Shown here: positions 22,396 through 31,687 of the stretch, piece by piece
Position numbering within the stretch: the first letter of the stretch is position 1
Layout: the number at the start of each line of letters is the position of its first letter
Assembly (NCBI RefSeq): GCF_002127325.2
Contig: NC_035434.2
Coordinates: 149,727,692-149,791,691, forward strand
Direction of reading: 5' to 3'
Origin: Helianthus annuus
Taxonomy: Eukaryota; Streptophyta; Magnoliopsida; Asterales; Asteraceae
Length of the DNA stretch: 64,000 bases
Made by a program: the position numbers and the translations under genes
The notes under the pieces: generated by a model
Told to the model about the DNA's origin: nothing
Database searches by the model: none
The model's input: only the letters and a program-made list of their open reading frames with translations

Positions 22396-25240
22396 TATTA
22401 TTATTATAATTATTAATATTGTCGATGTTACAGGTTTTCAACTCCTTAGATGAACTAAAGAAACGGATACAAGAAATAGCAAATGCGGATGGTTTCGTTA
22501 TTGTCACCCGTCGATCAAAGAAAATCGGGGGAAGAACCGGGAGGGTATGGCTTGAATGTGATCGTGGTGGTGAGCACCAGAGTACAGCAACACTTAGAAA
22601 AGCTGGAAGCAAAAAAACCGGTTGCCCGTTTTACCTGCTGGCTGTCCGAAACCACCCGTATGAAACCTGGGAGATAAAAGACGGAACAATTGAACATAAC
22701 CACGAACTTTGTGAGGACCTGTCGGCCCACGCGTTTGTGCGAAGGTTTACTCCAAGCGAAATGAAACTGATCGAGCAGCTGACAGCTCAAAACATGGAGC
22801 CGCGCAAAATATTTCAAACGATAAGGAAGCAGGACCCCGACAGGTTTCATGTTCAGAAAGACGTTCAAAACGTTGTAGCGAAGATTAGAGCCGAACAAAG
22901 ACAAGGATTGACTCCCATGCAGTCACTAGAAAATGTGCTGATAAACAACGACTTTATTTACGAGACACGGGAAGAACCCGGAACAGAGATCGTAACAGAG
23001 ATCTTCTTTCTTCATCAGGACTCGAGAGTCATGTGGCGTGCATTCCCCCACGTCATGATGATCGATGCAACGTACAAGACAAACATATACAATATGCCCT
23101 TTATCCAGATTGTTGGTATGACGCCTACCAACAAATCGTTTATTATCGCGCATGCCGTTGTTAGTAAAGAACGGGGTGATAACTTTGTGTGGGTGCTTGA
23201 GAGGGTTAAGTCAATGTTGGATGAATGTATGGAGCCACGTGTGATTTTAACGGATAGAGACCTAGCCCTTATGGGCGCGTGTGCTAAAGTATTTCCAGAC
23301 GCCTCCAGGCTTCTTTGCAGGTGGCACATACAACAGAATGTTATGAAGCACTGCAAGGGTGCCTTCACAGACGACGACTGGAAGAAATTTATGTCATTCT
23401 GGGGGACATTGATTGAGTCTCCATCCATACCCATCTACGACTACCACTTGCGCAACATGCGAAAGCGACTTGTGGAGTGCAAACGTTCTAGTAAGTTTTT
23501 CTAATAACATACGACTCACCTATGCAAATTTTATTAAATTATTTTTACTTTTTAGGAGTCTTTAAATACGTGTACGATAACTGGCTAAAAGACTATAAGG
23601 AGATGTTTGTCTTTGCGTGGACTGATAAGAGGCGCAACTTTGGTAATCGTACTACAAACAGAGTTGAGAGCCAACATGCCAACTTAAAGAGATACGTCGA
23701 AGATAGGAGCTCGCTGGACCGTATAGTTGGTTGTGTCCGGGATATAGTTGAGACACAGTTCGGTGAAATAAGGAAGACTTTTCGAGAAAGCATCGAAAAA
23801 ACAATGAAACACCACAAACACCCGATGTTTCAACACCTACTTGGAAAAGTATCCCACAAAGCCCTTGACTTGTTGCATGGAGAGGCAATTAGGAAGCTAG
23901 ATGTCTTGGAGCGCTTTAATTCATCATGTGGTTGCCAAATGTGGCACAGCTGTGGGTTGCCCTGTGCTTGTAGGATAGAAAAGTACATGCGTGAAGGTAA
24001 TAATTGTTGAACGTACAACACTTGTGTGATATATTTCCTTTTTTCATTTTACTTAAACAATATTGTTTTTAACCGTGCAGAGCGTCCGATTCAACTCGAA
24101 GACATAGACGTCTTCTGGCGGAAACTTAACTTCCAAAGTTGTAAATTGATAGACGACTCCCTTGACGTGGTCGAAGAGCTAGATGTTGTTAGACAACAAT
24201 TACAGTCGCACCCCCCAGCTCAGCAAAAAAGCCTGCTTTCAAAGATTAAAGCGGTGTTGACTCCAACGAAATCTACCAAGAAACCACCGGTTGTCCAACA
24301 AAATACTCGTGGCCGACCAACAACAAAGCAGGTACAAGAAAGGTTGGACGAGGCCTCTCGTATAGATGAAGAATTGAGGAGAAGCTCCTTCGGTGATGCA
24401 AACACGTGCTTTGAAGGTTCACGACAAAGTAAGTACGATAAACCTCGCCACAGCTCGTACGTTCCGTCTCAGGCCTCACAACAGTCGGTTATAAGGTCCC
24501 AAAAACCCAAAGCGACCCTAAGCCGTTCAAAGAGTTCTAAGAAGAAAGAGACACGAGATGATCACGGTTTTCCTTTAATCATTGGGGACGAGTACGTGGG
24601 AATCATCGAACGGTTTAAGTCTGACATTCCGCCAGTGTTCCATCCGTACGTCTCGTGCATACGAGATGTGATGCCGGACGGTCATTGTGGGTTTCGGTCT
24701 GTGGCTGTGGGCTTAGGGATGGATCAGAGTTCATGGGGGCTTATTAGGAGGGACCTTGTCCAAGAAATGGATCAGAACGAATCGATCTGGTTCCCAATAT
24801 TTGAAGCATGGGCTGATGGTTATTTTTACACGCATCGTCAGGGCCTAATTTGGGATTCAGTGGCCGGTTGTGGGGAGAATCACTGGATGGACTTCCCAGG
24901 ACTTCTTATTGCACAAACGTACGGTATCGGGGTGCACCTGTTAACGACAACCATGGGTTCGAGTTCCACTTACTTCCCAATACTAAGTCAGCCGGCTAAT
25001 CAACAACCATTATTCATAACGCTTACACATGTTAACGAGAACCACTTCATACATGTTAAGCTGGAAGGGGATTATCCTATGCCACCAGCACACGGGCTAT
25101 GGTTGACCCACCGAAGACCCCATACAGAACAATGGGAAGATATGTACTTGCCACGTCTAGAATGGTATACATCGATAATGAATCCTCGGCCAAGATCAAA
25201 CCCCAGTCTTAATTACATAGATAGTTACACGGAAGAATGA
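21604..25240 (+). CDS. MULE transposase with C-terminal OTU protease domain
   Basis: Exons are 21604-21678, 21764-22326 (tentative), 22434-23490, 23556-23996 and 24081-25240. The last three are in phase and give 885 residues. Exon 3 holds a FAR1-type DNA-binding region (GCPFYLLAVRNHPYETWEI, GTIEHNHEL) and most of the MULE core. Its acidic triad candidates are D at 23064 (MMIDATYKTN), D at 23253 (LTDRDLAL) and E at 23666 (RVESQHANLK), with CRWH between. A SWIM-like motif CGCQMW...GLPCAC lacks the usual final His. Exon 5 has a Ser/Lys-rich linker and an OTU domain: DGHCGFRS (Asp 24677, Cys 24686) and ENHFIHV (His 25043). OTU proteins are deubiquitinating cysteine proteases. Exons 1-2 encode an acidic segment and GYGGDG repeats. 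The donor at 22327 and acceptor at 22433 do not share phase, so a different junction, a frameshift or a start at ATG 22425 must be considered. Confidence 0.8.
21904..22190 (+). repeat. 18-bp coding minisatellite (GYGGDG)n
   Basis: About 11 units of GGATACGGAGGAGACGGT, with H or R replacing D in some, then shorter GYGGYG units; a further GYGG cluster lies at 22246-22283. The unit is six codons, so copy-number change keeps the frame. The other two frames give (VDTEET)n and, antisense, (VSSVST)n, which are shadows. Confidence 0.9.
22333..22415. repeat. (TTA)n tract in transposase-gene intron
   Basis: TTA/ATT microsatellite between the glycine-rich exon and the transposase exon. Confidence 0.85.
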
Positions 25241-25480
25241 TTTTTGTAATTAATAGTATTTTATTGTAATTAATAGAATTTTATTTTAATTAATAGTATT
25301 TTATTGTAATTAATAGTATTTTTTTTTTTGTAATTAATAGTATTTTTTTGTAATTAATAGTATTTTTTTGTAATTAATACTATTTTTTTGTAATTAATAG
25401 TATTTTTTTTGTTATTAATACTATTTTTTTGTAATTAATAGTATTTTTTTGTAATTAATAGTGTTTTTCTATAATTTTCT
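25241..25480. repeat. AT-rich tandem array 3' of the transposase gene
   Basis: About 11 copies of a unit of roughly 20 bp, TTTTTGTAATTAATAGTA with variable T-runs, directly after the stop codon. It probably forms the 3' untranslated region. Confidence 0.85.
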
Positions 25481-25612
25481 ACAAAAAATACAACTATACG
25501 ACTCGTACAGAACTAGACCCCTCGTATATTGTTGCACAAAAGACCATTTAGCCCCTGATATGCCCCCAATCTAGGCTTATTTCAGGGGCTAAAAAGTAAT
25601 TTCACTTAAACC

Positions 25613-26464
25613 AGACGCCTCGTATAGGGCTATACTGAGCGTCTATTAGAGCGGGTTTTTGAAAATTTAAATTTTGAATATCTGAATTTCAAAATTTGAA
25701 TTTTTTGAAATTGGACGCTTCGTATAGACCTGTACGAGGCGTCTATTTGAGCGGTAACAATTCTTTTCTTTTAAATTTGAATTTTGAAAATATTTTTGGT
25801 TAATTACTATTTTACCCCTGTTTAGACCCCAGTATAGCCATTTAGCAGGGGCTCAAAGGTAATTTCAAGCCTGTACGATGCGTACAGGTCTGTACGAGGA
25901 GTATAACTGAGGCGGCTACTTTATCACCTTTTCCTTTTTTAATTATTAAAAAGTATTATTAAATGACCATTTTGCCCCTGTATAGCCCTCCGTATAGCCT
26001 TTTTTCAGGGGCAAAATGGTAATTAACCATTCCAGAAATATCTTTTTGGTTTGGTTAATTACCATTTTGCCCCTGAAAAAAGGCTATACGGAGGGCTAAA
26101 CAGGGGCAAAATGGTCATTTAACAAAAAGAATAGACGCCTCGTATAGATCTATACGAGGCGTCTAGGCTTCGTATAACACAGGGGGGGGGGGCCTAGACG
26201 ACACAGATCACACACCCAAACAAAAAACACACACATACGCTGCTGCTTGATCTATACGCCTCGGACGTATTTTTGAAGAATCGAAGCATCACCGGTACGT
26301 ATTTCATCCCGTAGTTAAGTATTTTTGTCTCGTTTATGCCTTTAGACCGTAGGTTTGCCCTAAAATTTGAATTTTGTTGGGTTTTGGGGGTTTGAGTATG
26401 AGGATGATGATGAACTTGTAGAACAGGACGCCGAGTATAGCCCTATACGAGGGCTATACGAGGG
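25613..26464. repeat. Middle cluster of CGTATAG palindromes
   Basis: Copies lie at 25613-25643, 25714-25743, a degenerate copy at 25870-25905, a perfect 34-bp palindrome at 26132-26165 (half-site TAGACGCCTCGTATAGA), and a partly rearranged copy at 26427-26464. They sit between the two genes and could serve as a shared regulatory or transposase-binding region. Confidence 0.85.
25960..26121. repeat. Inverted repeat with about 65-70-bp arms
   Basis: The left arm starts near 25960 (TAAATGACCATTTTGCCCCT) and the right arm ends near 26121 as its reverse complement. One mismatch was seen (TATAGCCC versus TTTAGCCC) around a loop of about 22 bases. Each arm contains the half-motif CCCTCCGTATAGCC, related to the palindromes of this element. 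Confidence 0.85.
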
Positions 26465-26847
26465 TCTGAATTTTTTTTTTTTATTATTGTTATTATTGTT
26501 TATTGTTATTATTATTATTATTAATTATTATTATTGTTATTATTATTATTATTATTATTTATTATATTATTAAATATTATTATTATTATTATTTATTAAT
26601 TATTATATTATTATTATTATTATTTATTAATTATTATTATTAAAACATTATTATTATTGTTATTTATTATTTATTAATTATTATTATATTATTATATTAT
26701 TATTATATTATTATTATTATTATTAATATTATTATTGTTATTAAATATTATTATTATTATTATTATTATTATTTATTAATTATTATTATTAAAAACATTA
26801 TTATTATTGTTATTTATTATTTATTAATTATTATTATATTATTATGA

Positions 26848-26884
<37 letters not shown>

Positions 26885-26905
26885 TATTTATATTGTTTTA
26901 TTTAT
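26465..26905. repeat. Imperfect (TTA)n low-complexity block
   Basis: About 440 bp of TTA/ATT triplets with interruptions and visible internal duplication, upstream of the second gene of the element. It ends before a GTATACGTATAC palindrome at 26913-26924. Confidence 0.9.
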
Positions 26906-26935
26906 TATTGTTTGTATACGTATACAGTATTTATT

Positions 26936-28377
26936 ATGGAGGACGATCTGATACCGGGCGATGACATTCACATAGAGCCGGTTCAGCAGGGTCCACGACG
27001 GAGACAGCGACCGCCTGTGGATACGCTGCAGGGGCATCCATATCTTGAGTTTCCCGACGGCACTGACGCCGCCCGTCATTGCCAGAAGCTTAGGAGGATG
27101 CACGTTGGATCGCATGCATCGATCGACTGGGATGCGATGGAGGAGATTGCTGAGACGCCGAGAGTGCGTCGGTTTATACCTATCGATTCGCCGTGGCATC
27201 GTCTTTTTGATTTGGCGCACACGCCGACCTACAGGGAGCTGCTGGTCGAGTTCCTTTCGTCATTCACATTTCACCCTCCTGGGGAGCCAGTGCCGATTCC
27301 GTACCCAGGTGCTCCCCATCCGCCTGAGGTTTCTTTCAGGCTTGCTGGCGTTATGCGTTCGATGACGCTAGCACAGTTTGCGGTGCATTGTGGTTTATAC
27401 ATGCAGGAGGAGATCGAGACTGAGATTTACACAGCGGGGCTAGTGGTGGTTGAAAAACCCACTCTTGTAGGGTTTTGGCAGGTGATTGCGGGGGCGGATC
27501 ATTGGGAGCACGAAAAGTCGAAGGGGAGGGTGTCGTTTGTTAGGGACCCACTATACAGGTATGTACGTTTATTATTGCAATTATTGTGATTATATGCACT
27601 GTTTATTAATCTCTGTTTTTGTATTTCGCTAACACTATCTGCAGGTATCTGCACCATTTGCTCGCCACTTCTATTTCAGCGCGCGGCTACAGCCGTGAGT
27701 GGTGTACGACCACAGATCTTTTTTTCCTTTACTGTTTGTTGTATAGGAGGCCGTGCGCGCTAGCACACGGTCTAGCCCAGTACTTCGCCTCCGGCCATCA
27801 CCGGCAGGAGCGCGGATTTTTGTATGGCGGGGCGTACGTGACCGTCATTGCCCGTTCATTGGTCCTCGTACCACACCAGGACCCACATCTACGGACGCCG
27901 GCCATCATGCCGACGCGGATGGGTATGCAGTCGCTATGGGGGATGAGGGTTATCAAGAGGTTCCCCGTTGGCCTGCGGTTTAAAAACCGCGACGGGGGCG
28001 TATGGAGAGAGGAGGCCCTACCAGAGCATTTCGAGCCCGTTCATCCTCCTGCAGATCCTGCTGATGTAGTGCCCGTGGAGGACCCTCCGGAGGATCTAGA
28101 CGGTGCAGCGGAGCCACAGCCACCGCCACCTGCCGGGGCACCTCAGTTTCCACGTCACGTTATTCGAGGTCGTGCCCCAGGAGCTGCGCTACATCCGGAT
28201 GTACGAGCCAGGCTTGACAGGCTCGACGATTTAGTAGGTTGGCTGGTACGGGCGGAGCAGGATAGACGAGAGAGAGAGGGATTACCCCCGATACCGCTTC
28301 CACCGGTTCGAGCACCACATCAGCAGCACCAGCCGCAGCAGCAGCATCAGGATTCAGATTCGGATTTGGATGCATAG
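26936..28377 (+). CDS. Athila ORF1-like protein carried by the MULE
   Basis: Exons 26936-27558 and 27645-28377, joined across an 86-bp GT-AG intron, encode about 451 residues. The core resembles the ORF1 product of Athila-type Ty3 retrotransposons: an SPWHRLFDL...TYRELLVEFLSSF block, VSFRLAGVMRSMTLAQFAVH and CGLYMQEE, RDPLYR at the splice junction, TTTDLFFLYCLLYRR and IYGG-like FLYGGAYVTVIARSL. The family's function is unknown to me. The C-terminus is Pro-rich, then Arg-rich (DRLDDLVGWLVRAEQDRRER), then Gln/His-rich, ending DSDSDLDA. No reverse transcriptase, integrase or LTR accompanies it. The gene is clearly richer in G+C than its surroundings, and the frame is uninterrupted on both sides of the intron, suggesting recent function or recent capture. 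It is co-oriented with the transposase. The start at 26936 is the first ATG with an open frame; an upstream noncoding exon is possible. Confidence 0.7.
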
Positions 28378-28982
28378 ACCTGTTGTTGTTTTTATTGTTA
28401 TTATGGATGTACAAACTTATCTTATATATTTTTGTTATGGATGTAAACAGTTATCTTATATATGTCATATTTATGTTTGTTTTCAGTTATTCGGTTACTT
28501 AATGATTGTTGTCTTAAATTTAGATAATACGGAAACAATATAACCCTCTGAATATAATACGGAAACAATATTTGAAAGAAATAAAATTTTAATCGAAAGA
28601 ATAATATTTAAAAAAGTAAAATGTTAAAAACAATATAATATTTAATCAATATAATATATTTAAAGAGCCGTTTTTTAAAATAGTTGATTTAATCGATATA
28701 AAACAAAAACTTTTTTAAACTTTTTATAGTGTAAAAAACAAAAAAAAAAAAAACAAAAACGAAACTTTTTTAAAAACCAAAAAAGAACGATTTTTAAAGG
28801 CAAATAGTTAATTTTTAAAAAACAAAAACTTTTTATAGTGTAAAAAAGAAAAAAAACTTTTTTTAAAACCAAAAAAAATTTCAACAAAAAAACACATCTT
28901 CAAAAACTATCCAAAAAACCATACCAAACCCCACCAAAACACCCCTCATTTCAGCCAAAAAAAAAAAAAAAAACCAAACATG
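28378..28982. other. AT-rich 3' flank of the Athila ORF1-like gene
   Basis: A-rich sequence with repeated ACTTTTTATAGTGTAAAAAA phrases (near 28718 and 28827). No coding signal. Confidence 0.6.
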
Positions 28983-29102
28983 GACGCCTCGTATAGCCCT
29001 ATACCCTGCGTATAGGGTTCTTTAAACAACGTGCCTGACACCCTCTGAGACCCCATCGAATTCAGTGCATGTACGCCTCGTATAGAGCTATACGGGGCGT
29101 CT
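28983..29102. repeat. Right cluster of CGTATAG palindromes
   Basis: Two copies, 28983-29012 (right half altered) and 29071-29102, lie within 175 bp of the right end of the element, mirroring the left cluster. Confidence 0.85.
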
Positions 29103-29226
29103 AGGTTTCAAAAAGTGTGAAAATAGGCGCAGAAGGTGTCCAAATAGATCCAGCCTTGTTGAAAACGTTCCTTGTAAAGAATATACCTTGTAATTTCAAA
29201 ACGCAAAGGGTATCCATTGTATTTGA

Positions 29227-31440
29227 TTTTTTTTTTTTTTTTTTTTTTGAAAACAGAACTTCATTCAAAAACACACCACCGAAAACCCAAAAACGAGCTG
29301 GAAAACAACAACCAAACTACAACTTGTACAAAGGGTATTTACACAATTCCTTCCAATCTATATCCATGTGTTTCGACATATGCTTTAACCAAAGATAACT
29401 GAGAGATTTTATGTCGCCCATAATATCTTCACTTTTGCCCTTTTCCGTTAGAGAATATCTTTGCGTTCCTAGCCTTCCAAAGACACGAGCATCCTATCAT
29501 AACCAAACTTCTGACCACCGTTTTTCCTCATTATTCAGCTTGCAAAACTTGTGGAAACTCAAAATGTCTTTAAAAGAAAAGGCGAAAAGAGGAGGAAGAC
29601 GAGACCAGGAGCAAAAGAAATGCCAGACTCTCATCGAGATCTCACAAGTAGTGAACGTGTGGTCCACTGTTTCTTCGACCTCCCCGCAAAGCACACACAT
29701 AAAATCCGGAATATTAATATTTCTTTTAATGAGCGCATATCTAGTAGGAATCCTGCACATCGCGGTCCTCCAAATGAAGATATTGCATTTCGAATGTAAC
29801 CATTTGCACCATTTGATAACCTCAATGTTCCTATCCATCCCGTCTTCAATCAACACTTTTTTAACCGAGGCTGAAGAATAATTTCCCGATTTTTCCCCTA
29901 GCCAACGCCAAGAGTCAGCCCCAACAGAGAGAGTAACTGAAGCCAGAAACGAGCCACATTCAGCCCACTCACTTAGCTCTACATCCGTAGTCGCAGGCCT
30001 GCTCCAAGACCAGAGCCACACTGTCGCACTATCCTGAACCGAGCAACGATCCGCCACCTTGCAATCCTTTTTTTCTTCAAGCGCAAAGATCCGGGGCCAT
30101 TTGAACATTAAAGGACCTTCTCCCAGCCAATAATCAACCCAAAATCTGATATTATGACCATTTCCCAGCTTCCCTTTTATAAGGTGAAGAACTGTCATTC
30201 CTTTATCCGTCAGCTTCTTCTCTATTTTCACTATATTTTTACATACCCACGAAATGACATTGTTACACAGAAGGTCCATCCATCTCCTATCCGATCCATG
30301 GCAAGCGTCGATGACCAGCTTCCAAAGATTGTGAGGATCGGTTTTGTACCTCCCAACCCACTTAGTGAGAAGCAAATTATTGATTGTTTTCAGTCTACAT
30401 AATCCTAAACCTCCCGCTTTTTTCGGAAGCGCAACCTGTTCCCAGGCAACCCAGTGAATCCTTTTAACCTCCTCACAATCGGCCCATAAAAATTTCTTCA
30501 TCATAGACTCTAAGGCTTCCAAAACTTTAACTGGGCTTTGAACAATGACAAGAAATAAATATGTATACTTTCCAATACCGCTTTTAGAAAAGTAACCCGA
30601 CCCCGATAGAAAGAGTTTTAGCCTTCCAAGAACTCAACCGTCTTTGGAACATCTCCGCAATAGGGTACCAATTGTTGATCCGATTCATATTAGCCCCTAC
30701 CGTGATACCCAGATATGTGAATGGAAAGGAACCTTTCACACACCCCAAAGTGCCCGCCATTTCTTTCAACTCCTCGTCACTTGCTCCCACCCCCGAAGAG
30801 GCTGAATTTATTAATACTAATTTTCAATCCTGAGACACGTGAAAAATTATCAAAATTTAAGCCACGTTTTTTATGTTTTCCACATCCCACTCGCCCAAAA
30901 TGAGGGCGTCGTCCGCATATAAGAAGTGTGAAATAACAGGGCCATTGTTTGGGGGTTTTGATGCCTTTAAAGATCCTCGTATCACCTGTGCCTTGGTTAA
31001 AGTACAAGATAGAACTTCCATAACAATCAGGAATATAAACAGAGAGAGCGTTTCTCCTTGACGCAACCCATTTTGGCACTGAAATTCATAAGTTAGGGCT
31101 CCGTTCAAGAGCAACGACGACCTGACCGAATCAAGGATACCCTTAATCCACATACATCATTTATCGGGAAAACCCATCTGAGCCATCGTGGATAAGAGGA
31201 AACAATTGACGTTGTCGTATGTCTTTCGAAGTCGATTTTTAAAAAGAAAACCTTCTTTTTTATTACTTTTAACCATGACATTAACTCATTAAGCATCAGT
31301 GGACTATCCAGAATGTACCTGTTCTTTATGAAACCTGGTGTTTCAGCAACTTCAGTTCCATTATCCTCCAAAGAACCCTCACCAACATCATTATTTGCCC
31401 CTGGGACCTCAGAGAAACTCCCATTTACCGAAAAGAACCC
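29227..31440 (-). mobile_element. Deleted L1-type LINE, minus strand
   Basis: The poly-T run at 29227-29248 is the poly-A tail of a minus-strand LINE. Upstream on that strand come an uninterrupted C-terminal frame (30522-29497) and, in shifted frames, reverse-transcriptase motifs: FIKNRYILDSPLMLNEL near 31300, NGLRQGETLSLFIF near 31060 and FLYADDALI near 30910. The C-terminal frame has WLGEKSGNYS and the zf-RVT pattern CVLCGEVEETVDHTFTTC. The finger half of the reverse transcriptase and the endonuclease are missing. An ORF1-like stretch (FSVNGSFSEVPGANNDVGEG, near 31430-31380) runs straight into the reverse-transcriptase segment, which points to an internal deletion. The 5' boundary is unclear and may reach about 31600. 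Confidence 0.8.
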
Positions 31441-31687
31441 CTGTGTTTTATGCTGTTGAGATGTCCTGGGCCTCTACCTGGACCCCAAAGAGCCCATATC
31501 ACTAAGGTATTTATCTTGGGCTTTAACACGAACTTGGGCTTTCTTTTTTTCTCTGAAACCCTCGATTCTTCCCACCTAGGAAACCCAAAAAAAGGCGAAA
31601 CGTACAGAGCAAGATTGTCGTGGGGTCGTGGGTCATGTACCAAGGTTAAAAAACAAAACAAGTGTTCGATTCCAGCATAATCACACC

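Larger units (their letters stand above)
21181..29155 (+). mobile_element. Complete Mutator-like element (OTU-MULE), two genes
   Basis: The 7975-bp segment is bracketed by the direct repeat TTGTTGAA (21173-21180 and 29156-29163), an 8-bp duplication as expected for Mutator-like elements. The left end starts GGGTGTACATATTC; the right end read on the minus strand starts GGCTGGATCTATTTG. The first 23 bases agree at 17 positions, including eight in a row (GACACCTT with its neighbours). Similarity resumes at CTAGACGCC.CGTATAG about 45 bp in, so the terminal repeats are long but degenerate. Contents in order: palindrome cluster, transposase-OTU gene (21604-25240), middle palindrome cluster with a 65-bp-arm inverted repeat, AT-rich leader, Athila ORF1-like gene (26936-28377), and a terminal palindrome pair. 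Both genes face right. The ends were located by eye, and a comparison with an empty site would settle them. Confidence 0.8.
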
